Assembly: GCA_963781895.1 (NCBI GenBank)
Contig: CAWAIM010000053.1
Location: 1-64,000, forward strand
Direction of reading: 5' to 3'
Length of the DNA: 64,000 nt
Source: Roseiarcus sp963781895
GTDB taxonomy: Bacteria; Pseudomonadota; Alphaproteobacteria; Rhizobiales; Beijerinckiaceae
In this document: piece by piece, positions 9,898-19,038 of the stretch
Layout: each line of letters begins with the position of its first letter
How positions within the stretch are numbered: position 1 is the first letter of the stretch
Translations under genes and position numbers: made by a program
Notes under the pieces: model-generated
Seen by the model: only the letters and a program-made list of their open reading frames with translations
Databases searched by the model: none
Told to the model about the DNA's origin: nothing

Positions 9898-10938
9898 ATG
9901 AGTCCGCCGCCCGAATCTCCGCTGAGGACGCGCAAGCTCGGCCGGACGAACGTCGACGTGACCGAGCTCGGTCTCGGGACCGCGCCTCTGGGAGACCTCT
10001 TCGATCGCGTCGAGGACGGCGAGGCGGCGGCGGTGATCGGGGCCGCATGGGACGGCGGGGTGCGCTATTTCGACACTTCGCCCTGGTATGGCCGGGGACA
10101 GGCCGAGCATCGCCTCGGCCGGGCGCTCTATCGCCGGCCGCGCGACACGTTCGTCATCTCGAGCAAGGTCGGACGAGTGTTGCGCCGCCCGTTCAAGTCA
10201 GGACCGTTCGACCGAGGCCAATGGATCGGCGGCCTGGATTTCGAGACGGTGTTCGACTACGGCTACGACGGCGTGATGCGCTCGTTCGAGGACAGTCTCC
10301 AGCGCCTCGGGATCAACAGCATCGACCTGCTGCTGATCCACGATCTCGATTCCTGGAATCACAAGCCCGCGGCCAAGGTCGACGCCTATTTCGATCAACT
10401 CTTCACCAGCGGCTGGCGGGCGCTCGAGGAACTGCGCGGCCAGGGCGTCATCAAGGGGATCGGCGCCGGCTTCAATACGATGGGATCGATTCCCCGCTGT
10501 CTCGACCTGTTCGACATCGACTTCTTCCTTCTCGCGATGCGCTACACGCTGCTGGAGCAGGACGTGCTCGACAGCGAGTTCCCGCGCTGCGCCGAGCGCG
10601 GCGTCGGCATTGTCATCGGCGGCGGCTACAATTCGGGGATTCTGGCGACCGGCGCAGTCCCCGGCGCCATGTACAATTACGAGCCGGCCGGGCCGGCCAT
10701 TCTGGAGCGGGTCAGAAACATCGAGCGCGTCTGCGCGCGCTGGCGGGTGCCGCTGGCGGCCGCGGCCTTGCAGTTCCCGCTCGGGCACCCGATCGTCGCC
10801 TCGATCATTCCCGGCGCGATCGCTCGCGCGCAAGTCGAACAGAACCTCGCCGCCTTCGCCCATCCGATTCCCGCCGACTTCTGGGCCGAGCTCAAACACG
10901 TGAAACTGCTGCGCGAGGATGCGCCGACGCCGGCGTAA
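9898..10938 (+). CDS. Aldo/keto reductase, D-threo-aldose / pyridoxal dehydrogenase-like
   Basis: This 346-residue protein is a cytosolic NAD(P)-dependent (beta/alpha)8-barrel oxidoreductase. The catalytic tetrad can be placed as Asp59 and Tyr64 (RYFDTSPWYGRGQAEHRLG), Lys90 (VISSKVGRVLR) and His148 (DLLLIHDLDSW). The C-terminal cofactor region includes SIIPGAIARAQVEQNL. The long insert after the Lys (RRPFKSGPFDRGQWIGGLDF) and the ending are typical of the group of L-fucose / D-threo-aldose 1-dehydrogenases and pyridoxal 4-dehydrogenase rather than of general AKRs. The start at 9898 has no strong ribosome-binding site. The exact substrate cannot be read from the sequence. Confidence 0.82.
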   Translation: MSPPPESPLRTRKLGRTNVDVTELGLGTAPLGDLFDRVEDGEAAAVIGAAWDGGVRYFDTSPWYGRGQAEHRLGRALYRRPRDTFVISSKVGRVLRRPFKSGPFDRGQWIGGLDFETVFDYGYDGVMRSFEDSLQRLGINSIDLLLIHDLDSWNHKPAAKVDAYFDQLFTSGWRALEELRGQGVIKGIGAGFNTMGSIPRCLDLFDIDFFLLAMRYTLLEQDVLDSEFPRCAERGVGIVIGGGYNSGILATGAVPGAMYNYEPAGPAILERVRNIERVCARWRVPLAAAALQFPLGHPIVASIIPGAIARAQVEQNLAAFAHPIPADFWAELKHVKLLREDAPTPA

Positions 10939-11056
10939 GCGCGCCTCCTGGATGGGGAAGCGTTGATGGCGCGATTTGCCGCGCCATCGCGGTCTGGCCT
11001 AGGGTCGTTCGCCGGCAAGATGACGATGGCGGACCGCCACACCGCGAGAGGCGAGA

Positions 11057-12515
11057 ATGTTTGCTTGCGCTCCGGACGACGAGAAGGCCCCTCGGTCGGG
11101 GGGCTGTTTGTGCCACAGTCCGGGCTTCGCGCGGCTGAATGCGCGTCTGACGGAAAAATTCTCCGGGCGCTCCTCCATCGCGGCGGCCGGCGCCGCGATC
11201 GGCGCCTTCGCGGCCGGAGCGGGAAGCGCATCCGCGCACGTGGCGCGCCGCGCCCGACTCGCTCGTCGTGTTCACCAACGTGCGGGTGTTCGACGGCAAG
11301 TCGGATGGGCTTCTGAGCGGCCTGAGAGTTGTCGTTCAGGGCAACACGATCAGGGCGGTGGAGCCCGTCGGGGGCGGCGAGGTCGCCAACGCGCAGATTG
11401 TCGATTGCGGCGGACGGGTTCTGATGCCCGGGCTGATCGACGCGCATTGGCACGCGATGATGGCGTCCGTGCCGCTGGGCGTGCTGATGACCGCGGACGT
11501 GGGTTACATCAACCTTTTGGCGGCGCACGAAGCGAAGAAGACGCTGATGCGGGGTTTCACCAGCGTCCGCGACATGGCGGGCCCGAGCTTCTCGCTCAAG
11601 CGCGCCATCGACGGCGGCGTCGCGTTAGGCCCGCGCATTTGGCCGTCCGGCGCGATGATTTCGCAAACCGGCGGGCATGGCGACTTCCGCTTTCCCTACG
11701 AGGTTCCGGCCGCCCCCGACGCGCCGCTGAGTCGCGTCGAGGCGATCGGGGGCGGCGTCATCGCCGACGGGGTCGATCGCGTTCTCACCCGCGCCCGCGA
11801 GCAATTGATGCTCGGCGCCAGCCAGCTGAAATTGGCGGCGGGGGGCGGGGTGGCGTCGAGCCACGATCCGATCGACGTCAGCCAATATACCGAGGCCGAA
11901 TTCCGCGCCGCTGTCGGCGCCGCCGAGAATTGGGGCACCTATGTCGCGGCGCACGCCTACACGCCGCGCGCCATCCAGACCGCGATCCGCGGCGGCGTCC
12001 GGTGCATCGAGCACGGACAGCTGATGGACGAAGCGAGCGCGAAGCTGATCGCCGACCAGGACGTCTGGCTCAGCACCCAACCCTTCCTGGACAACGAATA
12101 CTCAAACCCGATGCCCACGCCCGAAGGGCAGGCAAAAGCGAGCGCGGTCTACGCGGGGACCGACACGGCGTATGGCCTCGCGAAGGCATACAGGCTGAAA
12201 ACGGCCTGGGGCACGGACATTCTGTTCGACCCGAACATGACCGCCAACCAGGGCGCCATGCTGACGACGCTCACGCGATGGCACAGTCCGGTCGAGATCC
12301 TCAAGATGGCGACGGCCGTCAACGCCGAATTGCTGGCCATGTCCGGTCCGCGCAATCCCTATCCCGGCAAGCTCGGAATCGTGGAGAAGGGGGCGCTCGC
12401 CGACCTGCTGCTGATCGACGGCGATCCGACCGCCGACATCGGACTGATCGCCGATCCGGAGAAAAATCTCGTTATGATCATGAAGGACGGGCGCATCCAC
12501 AAGAACGCCCTATAG
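11057..12515 (+). CDS. Exported metal-dependent amidohydrolase, frame break after the leader
   Basis: A frame from ATG 11057 (GAGAGGCGAGA upstream) gives a Cys-rich leader (MFACAPDDEKAP, GGCLCHSPGFARL) and an Ala-rich hydrophobic stretch ending GAGSASA. Around 11238 the coding pattern moves to another frame (APDSLVVFTNVRVFDG) and continues to 12515. The catalytic barrel shows metal ligands in LIDAHWHAM, the probable bridging Lys in SQLKLAAGGGV, the His residues in YVAAHAYTP and CIEHGQLM, and the Asp in TAWGTDILF. The C-terminal part closes the composite beta domain (KGALADLLLIDGDP). The family includes imidazolonepropionase-like and Xaa-Pro dipeptidase-like enzymes; the substrate is unknown. 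The two frames give about 485 residues together, which fits exported members. Confidence 0.78.
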
Positions 12516-12547
12516 ATCGGCTTGCCGCCGCCTTTCGCTTCTCCCCG

Positions 12548-14371
12548 TTAGGTCAGCCGCGTGAAGCCGTCGGCGCTCCAGCGCTCGCTGCCGGCTCCCT
12601 GATGCACGAAGAACAGGCCTTCGGGATCGTATTTGTCCTTGACCGTGAGCAGCCTGGCGTAATTCGGCCCCCAGAAGGATTTCCGCCATTCCTCCTCGAA
12701 GAAATTGCTCTCCGCGACATAGGCGCCGGGGTGGGGGACGAGCTTGCGCAGTTCGGTCATCGCCTTGTCGATCGCCTGGGCTTGAGTGCGGGCGAGCTGG
12801 AGGTCGGGCTCGCGGCCGGCGACGCCAGGGTAGGCCGGCGGCCCTCCGGCCGCGCTGATGGCCAGCGCGAAGGCGTCGAGAACGGCGGGATTCATCGCCG
12901 TGTCCCTGGCCGCGTCGATCGCCTCAGCAGGGGCGCCGGCCAGGCCCTTGTTGATATGCAGCGACACGCGCCAGAACCGCGACGCCGCAAAGAGAGCGTC
13001 GCCGAGGCTGTCCTGCCGCTCCGCTCGCAGGAGCGCGGCGGGAAGCCATGCGGATTGATAGCCATACAGGACCTGCCCCGCCTCGCCCAAATTGCCCGCC
13101 CAGAACACGTTGGCTTGGGGCGCGCCGGGACGGTCGTCGGCGAGCACCGCGCCTGGCAGAGTCTCGAGAAACGCCGGGTTCCAGAAATGACGCGCCGGCA
13201 GGGCCAGGATGATCGGCTGCTGGACGATATCGAAGTCCTGCGGAAAGTTGGCCACCCAGTCGAGGAAAGGCCGCCAGGTCGCCTGCGCCTGCTGCTGGCC
13301 GAGCCCCTGAAACACCATGGCGATGGCGAGAATATTGTCGGGCCGGAACACGATCTGCTCGCCCCAGTGCGGATTGAACAGCGCCTCGCCATAGAACGCG
13401 ACGATCTTTCCGATCAGCCGGCGAAAGGCGTTGTCCGACGCCGCCCTGACCGTCACATACGCGGGGCCGACGAATTCCGGCAGGTCATGCGTGCGCAATG
13501 TGACTTTTGTCACCACGCCGAGGCTGCCGCCGCCCCCGCCCTTGAGGCCCCAGAACAGGTCGGGATTCGTGCAGGCGTTCGCGGTTCTCACCACGCCGTC
13601 GGCGGTGACGATCTCGGCCTCCAGCAGGCTTGCCGCGGCCATGCCGAAACCTTTCGAGAAGCTGCCGAAGCCGCCGCCCTGGATCAGGCCGGCGACGCCG
13701 ACCGTCATGCAGCCGCCGCCCTGGACGTAGCGGCCGCCCCTCGTCGTGACGGCGTCGTAAGCCTGACCCCAAATCGCCCCGGCCTCGATCGTGACGGCCT
13801 TCCGCGGCTCGCTCTGGCCCGCGCAACCGACGCCGACGAAACCGTCATGCAACGTGATCGCGCTCATGTTCCGTGTCCAGATCAGCAGCGAATCGGCCGA
13901 ATTGGACGTCCCCTGGTAGCTGTGGCCGCCGCCCTTGACGACGAGGCGCAGATTGTTCTCGCGCGCGAAATTGACCGCGGCGACGACATCTTGCGTCGTC
14001 CGGGCGGCGACCGCATAGGCGCTCGGCCGCGAGGTCCAGGCGTCGACCCAGCCGAGCGTCTGGGTCAGCCCGACCTGGTCGCCGAGGTAATAGGGGTTCT
14101 TCAGTTCGTCGAACACCTGCGCGCACTCGGGGCTCAACGGCGCCGCGGCGCAGGCGGCGAGCGGCGACCGCACTTTGACGAGCCTGCCGCCGACATTCGA
14201 ACTCAGACGATTCCAGCTTGCTTCGAGCGGCCACGCAGCATCGCCCGGACGAACGCGGGACGCGGGCCGGACAGCCCCGGCGGCCTGCGCGGGGCCGAGC
14301 GCTCTCGACCACAGCGTCGGCGCGCATGACAAGACTGACGTCGCGGTTTGCAAAAAGCGCCTTCTGTTCAT
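12548..14371 (-). CDS. Tat-exported FAD-linked oxidase with BBE (berberine-bridge) domain
   Basis: This 607-residue protein starts with a twin-arginine-like leader (MNRRRFLQTATSVLS...GPAQAAG). The FAD-binding PCMH domain follows, with LVVKGGGHSYQGTSN (the His in this motif normally carries FAD covalently) and the GGGFGSFSKGFGM loop. The C-terminal berberine-bridge signature is NYARLLTVKDKYDPEGLFFV. Related bacterial enzymes oxidise sugars, alcohols or aromatic metabolites in the periplasm with O2 or quinone. The gene converges with the amidohydrolase, 32 bases apart. It is unbroken, unlike many neighbours. The substrate is not predictable. Confidence 0.84.
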   Translation of the reverse strand: MNRRRFLQTATSVLSCAPTLWSRALGPAQAAGAVRPASRVRPGDAAWPLEASWNRLSSNVGGRLVKVRSPLAACAAAPLSPECAQVFDELKNPYYLGDQVGLTQTLGWVDAWTSRPSAYAVAARTTQDVVAAVNFARENNLRLVVKGGGHSYQGTSNSADSLLIWTRNMSAITLHDGFVGVGCAGQSEPRKAVTIEAGAIWGQAYDAVTTRGGRYVQGGGCMTVGVAGLIQGGGFGSFSKGFGMAAASLLEAEIVTADGVVRTANACTNPDLFWGLKGGGGGSLGVVTKVTLRTHDLPEFVGPAYVTVRAASDNAFRRLIGKIVAFYGEALFNPHWGEQIVFRPDNILAIAMVFQGLGQQQAQATWRPFLDWVANFPQDFDIVQQPIILALPARHFWNPAFLETLPGAVLADDRPGAPQANVFWAGNLGEAGQVLYGYQSAWLPAALLRAERQDSLGDALFAASRFWRVSLHINKGLAGAPAEAIDAARDTAMNPAVLDAFALAISAAGGPPAYPGVAGREPDLQLARTQAQAIDKAMTELRKLVPHPGAYVAESNFFEEEWRKSFWGPNYARLLTVKDKYDPEGLFFVHQGAGSERWSADGFTRLT

Positions 14372-14580
14372 CGACGACTCGCATTTGGAAGCAGGTCACA
14401 ATCCATCGACCGACCCGAAACCGCAATCGCTTCGGTCGTCGTGAATGTCTCGACGGCGACTTTGGCCCCAGCGCCGCCGTGGAAGCCACGGCAGGCTGCG
14501 CGCAGGACCAAGTCGAGACCGGACGCACTGTTCGGACGCGCCCGCATGCCGAGGCGCAGGGCCCGCAAGGCGCGTTGCGG

Positions 14581-15504
14581 TCAATCCGGAGGCGACGCCT
14601 GCGTCGCGCCGGCCGCGGCTTGAGTATGCGCGATCGCGCTGGCGACCGTCGCCATCGCCGGCATGCCGCCGAGCTGCATCAACTCGACCGCGGTCGAGGG
14701 GACGATGACGATGGTGGCGTTGCTGCGCTTGAGGCCCTCATAGAGCATGTTCATCGCGCGCAGGTGGAAGGCGGTCGGGTTGTCGGCGTAGGTCTTGGCC
14801 GCGTCGGCGAATTTCTCCGCCACCTGGCGCTCGGAATCGCCCAGGATCACCCGCGCCTGCCGCTCGCGTTCGGCCTGCGCCTGCATCGACATCGCATCCT
14901 GCAGGGCGGCCGGGATTTGCACGTCCTTCACTTCGACCGAAATGACGTTGACGCCCCATGGTTCGGTGCGCGCGTCGATGATGCGCTGCAGATCGACGCT
15001 GAGCTTCTCGCGCCCCTCCAGCATGTCGGCGAGCATCGTCTTGCCGATCACGTCGCGCAATGCCGTCTGGGCGGCCCAGTTGATCGCCGCGAAATAATCG
15101 GCGACGTCGAGCGCCGCCATTTTCGGATCGACCACTTTCCAGAACAGCACCGCGTCGACGTCGACCGGCACGGTGTCGCGCGTCATGGTTTTTTCCGCCT
15201 TGAACGTGCTGGTGATGACGCGGGTGTCGATCCGGTAGGGCGTCGTCTCGAAGATCGGGATGATGAAGAACAATCCCGGGCCTTCGAGCGAGCGGAACTT
15301 GCCGAGTCTGAGAACGACGACCCGTTCCCATTGATCGGCGACTTTGACCGCATTGGCGACGATCGTGGCGACGAGGAAGCCGCCGATCGCGATGGAGACG
15401 CTTTCGCCATAATTGGCCGAATTCGCGCTCGCATAGGCGAGCGCGAGGCTGACGGCGAAGATGAGGATGAAAATCAGCCCGGGCAGCGGGCTCGGCCTTC
15501 GCAT
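14581..15504 (-). CDS. Slipin / stomatin-like SPFH (band 7) membrane protein
   Basis: The protein has 307 residues. Two N-terminal hydrophobic segments (LIFILIFAVSLALAYA and SIAIGGFLVATIVANAV) anchor it. The SPFH domain follows from KVADQWERVVVLRLGKFRSL with the family pattern GPGLFFIIPIFE, then TVPVDVDAVLFWKVVDP and WGVNVISVEVKDVQIPAAL. The C-terminal helical part (MQAQAERERQARVILGDSER) is the usual oligomerising coiled coil. Slipins form large membrane rings and are often encoded next to an NfeD-type protease partner, but none is seen here. The start at 15504 has a GAGGAG ribosome-binding site. Confidence 0.88.
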   Translation of the reverse strand: MRRPSPLPGLIFILIFAVSLALAYASANSANYGESVSIAIGGFLVATIVANAVKVADQWERVVVLRLGKFRSLEGPGLFFIIPIFETTPYRIDTRVITSTFKAEKTMTRDTVPVDVDAVLFWKVVDPKMAALDVADYFAAINWAAQTALRDVIGKTMLADMLEGREKLSVDLQRIIDARTEPWGVNVISVEVKDVQIPAALQDAMSMQAQAERERQARVILGDSERQVAEKFADAAKTYADNPTAFHLRAMNMLYEGLKRSNATIVIVPSTAVELMQLGGMPAMATVASAIAHTQAAAGATQASPPD

Positions 15505-15737
15505 GCGAAGTCTCCTCAGGCGACGCCGCTCACGGCCTCGATGCGCGGGAGATCGGACGACGCGCCGCCTTCGCTACATGTAGGGCGCTTTCCATCCCGC
15601 GCCAGAGTTCCGGGGCCCCGCCGCCCGGCGGCCGGCGCCTTGCGACTGACGGCCGGCGCCTGGCGCGGCGGCCGGGCTTTGACTCGATGCCTGCCCGTCG
15701 TAATCTCACGCCACGGCGACGCCGTCAGGAGAATGGG

Positions 15738-17450
15738 TTGACCGCGATCATCTACGCCATACCCGTCTTTGTCGCGCTGATGGCGGCGGAGTTCGGGATC
15801 GGACTGGCGCTGGGGCGCAACGTCTACCGGCTCAACGATGCGATCGGGTCGCTGACGGCCGGGATTCTCAGCCAGATTTCCGGCGTGTTCACGCTCGCGC
15901 TCAGGGTCGGGATCTATGTCGTCGTCTATGAGCGTTTCGCCGTGTTCCCGCTCCGGGCGGACGACTGGCGGGTATGGCTCGCCGCGCTTCTCGCCTACGA
16001 CTTCCTCTATTACTGGAACCATCGGGTCGGCCATGAGTGCGGGCTGTTCTGGGCGGCGCACGTCGTGCATCACCAGAGCGAGAACTTCAATCTCTCGACC
16101 GCGCTGAGGCAGACGAGTTCAGGCGCGCTTCTGAGCTGGATATTCTATATGCCGATGGCCATCGCCGGCGTGCCGCCGCTCGTGTTCGTCGTCGTCGGGC
16201 TGATCGATCTCCTCTATCAGTTCTGGATTCACACCGAACTCATCGGCAAGCTCGGGTGGTTCGACCGCGTCTTCGCCTCGCCCTCGAACCATCGCGTGCA
16301 TCACGGCGTCAACGAGCAATATCTCGACAAGAACTACGGCGGCATTCTCATCGTCTGGGACCGCCTGTTCGGCACCTTCATCGAGGAGGACGAGGCGCCC
16401 GTCTATGGCGTGCGCGGCGGCCTGGGCACATTCGATCCGATCTGGGCGAACCTGTCCTATTACGCCGCCATGGCCGACATGAGCTGGCGGGCGCGCGATT
16501 GGCGCGACAAGATCCGGGCCTGGTTCGCGCCGCCCGGCTGGCGCCCCGCCGATCTCAGGCCCGCCGGGCCCGAGCCGCCATACGACGTCAAGGCCGTGCG
16601 CCCCTACGACCCGCCGGCCAGTCGCGCCGCGTCGATTGTGGCGTTGGCGGCCCTGGCGGCGATGATCGGCGCGACCGCGGCGTTCCTGGCGGTCGGGCCG
16701 CAACTTCCTCTCGCCGACGGCTTGGTCGTCTTTCTGGCGCTGACGGCGACGATCTGGGCGATGGGCGCGCTCGCCGACGGGCGGGTCTCGGTCGCCGAGG
16801 CGCTGTTCGTTTTTTCCGCCGCGCTGTGCTCGGGCGCCGACGCGCTCGATTGGCGGGGCGTCGAAATGGCGGCCAAGCCCGCGGCGCTGGCGTTTTTGCT
16901 TGTTTCGGTCGCGCTGCGCGACGGGCCGGGCGACGTCAAGCGCCTGGCGCTGGTCGCGTTCGCCGCCTCGCTCGCGGGCGACACGCTGCTGCTGTGGCCG
17001 TCGCTGTTCCTGCCCGGCCTCGTCGCGTTCCTGGTCGCCCACGGCTTCTACATCGCGACCTTCGCGCGCGGGGTGGGCTTTCTGCCTTCGCGTCTCGCCG
17101 CGGTCCTGATCGGCGCCGTCGCGGCCTCGATGCTCGCCTATGTCTGGCCGGGGGTCGGCGGGGACTTGAGGGCGCCGGTCGCGATCTATGTCGGCGCGAT
17201 CGCGCTGATGGCGGCGCAGGCGGCGGGGCGGGCCGCGGTTCTGCGTGACCGCGCGGCTTTCGCCGTCGCGGCGGGGGGATTGCTGTTCCTGGCGTCGGAC
17301 ATGACGATCGCGCTGGCAAAATTCGCCGCGCTCGGCTGGCCCGGCCATTGGACGCTGCCGACCTACTATCTCGCGCAAGCCCTGATCGCGTTCTTCATCC
17401 TGCCGCGACCCCGGCTCGCGAATGGCGCGCCGGCACGGACCAGGCCGTGA
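15738..17450 (+). CDS. Fusion of AGMO-like fatty acid hydroxylase and YhhN/TMEM86 lysoplasmalogenase-like domain
   Basis: This is a 570-residue integral membrane protein with two enzyme-like halves. The first (about residues 1-300) has the di-iron histidine pattern of the sterol desaturase/fatty acid hydroxylase family: H95-x3-H99 (NHRVGHE), H108-x2-HH (HVVHHQSE) and the third cluster SNHRVHHGVNEQYLDKNYGG, followed by WDRLFGTFIEED, a combination close to alkylglycerol monooxygenase. The second half (about 310-560) is a multi-helix YhhN domain with the conserved Asp motifs SLAGDTLLLWPS (near 414) and GGLLFLASDMTIA (near 519). Alkylglycerol monooxygenase cleaves alkyl-ether lipids and TMEM86/YhhN proteins hydrolyse lysoplasmalogens, so the two activities are related. 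Start: TTG at 15738, seven bases after AGGAG, is preferred to an ATG 51 bases upstream without a ribosome-binding site. No frame break separates the halves. Confidence 0.82.
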   Translation: MTAIIYAIPVFVALMAAEFGIGLALGRNVYRLNDAIGSLTAGILSQISGVFTLALRVGIYVVVYERFAVFPLRADDWRVWLAALLAYDFLYYWNHRVGHECGLFWAAHVVHHQSENFNLSTALRQTSSGALLSWIFYMPMAIAGVPPLVFVVVGLIDLLYQFWIHTELIGKLGWFDRVFASPSNHRVHHGVNEQYLDKNYGGILIVWDRLFGTFIEEDEAPVYGVRGGLGTFDPIWANLSYYAAMADMSWRARDWRDKIRAWFAPPGWRPADLRPAGPEPPYDVKAVRPYDPPASRAASIVALAALAAMIGATAAFLAVGPQLPLADGLVVFLALTATIWAMGALADGRVSVAEALFVFSAALCSGADALDWRGVEMAAKPAALAFLLVSVALRDGPGDVKRLALVAFAASLAGDTLLLWPSLFLPGLVAFLVAHGFYIATFARGVGFLPSRLAAVLIGAVAASMLAYVWPGVGGDLRAPVAIYVGAIALMAAQAAGRAAVLRDRAAFAVAAGGLLFLASDMTIALAKFAALGWPGHWTLPTYYLAQALIAFFILPRPRLANGAPARTRP

Positions 17451-17475
17451 CGCGGCGAGACGGGGACGATCGGCC

Positions 17476-18220
17476 ATGAGCGAAGCGGCGCGGCGCGGAA
17501 TCTGCCTGGTGATCGGAGCGGGCGAGGGTCTCGGGGGCGCGATCGCGCAGGCCTTCGCGCGGCGAGGGGCTCGCCGTTTGCGTCACCCGGCGGCCGCGTC
17601 ACACCGACGCGGTCGACAAGCTGGCCGATTTGATCCGCGCTGAAGGCGGCGAGGCTTACGCGTTCGGGCTCGACGCGCGCGTCGAAGCCGATGTGGCGGC
17701 CCTTATCGAGCGGATCGAGCGCGAGATCGGCGCGATCGAGGTTCTGGTCTTCAACATCGGCGCCAATGTGCGGTTTCCCATCGTCGAAACGACGACCCAG
17801 GTCTATTCCAAGGTGTGGGAAATGGCCTGTCTGGCGGGATTTCTGACCAGTCGCGAGGCGGCGCGGGCGATGATTCCGCGCGGGCGCGGCACGATCCTCT
17901 TTACCGGCGCGACCGCGAGCCTGCGCGGCGGGTCGGGCTATTCCGCGTTCGCCGGCGCCAAGCACGCCTTGCGGGCGCTGGCGCAAAGTCTCGCGCGGGA
18001 ATTGGGGCCGAAAGGCGTTCATGTCGCCCATGTCGTCATCGACGGCGCGATCGACGGCGCCTTCATCCGTGGCCTCGTTCCGGACGCGGCCGAGAAACTC
18101 GCGCGCGAGGAGATTCTCGCGCCCGCGGAGATCGCCAGGAACTACGTCTGGCTGCATCGCCAGGGGCGCAGCGCCTGGACCTTCGAGATGGACTTGAGGC
18201 CCTGGGCGGAGACCTGGTGA
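17476..18220 (+). CDS. Short-chain dehydrogenase/reductase (SDR), one frame break
   Basis: A frame from ATG 17476 gives the cofactor motif CLVIGAGEGLGGAIAQAF and then breaks near 17565 in a run of G. The coding pattern continues in the next frame (GLAVCVTRRPRHTDAVDKLA) to 18220. The NAD(P) motif G-x3-G-x-G and an NIGAN segment replacing the usual NNAG can be seen. At the active site the Ser lies in LFTGATASLRG, but the position of the catalytic Tyr in Y-x3-K is Phe (FAGAK), with a Tyr three residues earlier (GYSAFAGAKHALRAL). The stop overlaps the next start (TGATG), so the two genes are translationally coupled. About 247 residues, normal for classical SDRs. Confidence 0.78.
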
Positions 18221-18954
18221 TGAGCGCGACGATCGAGTTCATTTTCGATTTCGGCAGCCCGAACGCCTATCTGGCCTATCGGGCGCTGCCCCCCATCCTC
18301 GAGCGCACGCGCTCGCGGCTGTCGATCGTTCCCTGCCTGCTGGGCGGCATCTTCAAGGCGACCGGCAACAAGGCGCCGGCCATCGCCTTCGGTCCGGTCA
18401 AGGGCAAGTTCGAATATGAAATGCTGGAGCTGCGCCGCTTCGTCGCCAGGCATCGCTTCGACCGGTTCCGCGTCAATCCGCATTTCCCCGTCAACTCGCT
18501 GATGCTGATGCGCGGGCTCATCGCCGCGCGGGAGGCCGGCCGAGAAGCCGACTACCTCGAGATGGGCTTGCAGGGCATGTGGGAGGAGGGGCTCAAGCTC
18601 GACGATCCGGAGGTTCTGGCGCGCCGCATCGACGCGGCGGGCCTCGACTCGGCGAGCCTGATGGCGGCGGCGCAGAGCGAGCCGGTGAAGCGAAAACTCG
18701 CCGACAACACCGCGGCCGCGGTCGCGCGCGGCGTGTTCGGCGTCCCGACATTCTTTGTCGGCGATGAAATGTTCTTCGGCAAGGAGCGGCTCGGCCAGGT
18801 CGAGGAGGCGGTCGAGGCGACCGCGGCGCCGAGCGGCGAACTCGTAGACTTCACTCCCGCCGTCTCTCAATCGATCAGGCGGTTGGCGGACGCGGCGACC
18901 CGGTATAGGGTGGCGTCTCGAGGCGCCGCGGGGCGCCGATCCCGAAAAGCCTGA
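18220..18954 (+). CDS. 2-hydroxychromene-2-carboxylate isomerase-like (DsbA-fold) protein
   Basis: The 244-residue protein has the thioredoxin-like fold of the HCCA isomerase / kappa-class glutathione transferase family. It begins EFIFDFGSPNAYLAYRAL, where the Ser takes the place of the catalytic Cys of DsbA. Further motifs are SIVPCLLGGIFKATGN, NPHFPVNSLMLMRG and the C-terminal GVFGVPTFFVGDEMFFGKER. Known members isomerise 2-hydroxychromene-2-carboxylate in naphthalene-type ring degradation with glutathione, but many are in unlinked pathways. The overlap with the SDR implies a joint pathway. The last 35 residues (Arg/Ala-rich) extend beyond the usual length and may be unstructured. Confidence 0.82.
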   Translation: MSATIEFIFDFGSPNAYLAYRALPPILERTRSRLSIVPCLLGGIFKATGNKAPAIAFGPVKGKFEYEMLELRRFVARHRFDRFRVNPHFPVNSLMLMRGLIAAREAGREADYLEMGLQGMWEEGLKLDDPEVLARRIDAAGLDSASLMAAAQSEPVKRKLADNTAAAVARGVFGVPTFFVGDEMFFGKERLGQVEEAVEATAAPSGELVDFTPAVSQSIRRLADAATRYRVASRGAAGRRSRKA

Positions 18955-19038
18955 AATTTGTGGGGCGCGTCAGCCCCGTACGACAATGGGCAAGGCTTCG
19001 ATAACGAGGCCGCATCTCCATGCTGAGGGAGCGATGTC

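Noticed and set aside
7631..9901. A 756-codon plus-strand open frame opposite the Rieske oxygenase.
   Set aside because: It has no family motifs and lies antisense to a gene with complete Rieske and iron-site motifs.
11057..14329. A very long plus-strand open frame (over 1,000 codons) running from the amidohydrolase leader across the FAD oxidase.
   Set aside because: Only its first 60 codons match a real leader. The rest is composed of Arg, Ala and Gly codons antisense to conserved, motif-bearing genes, as expected in GC-rich DNA.
14218..15741. A plus-strand open frame over the slipin gene.
   Set aside because: The minus strand encodes an intact SPFH protein with its own ribosome-binding site; the plus frame has low-complexity composition.
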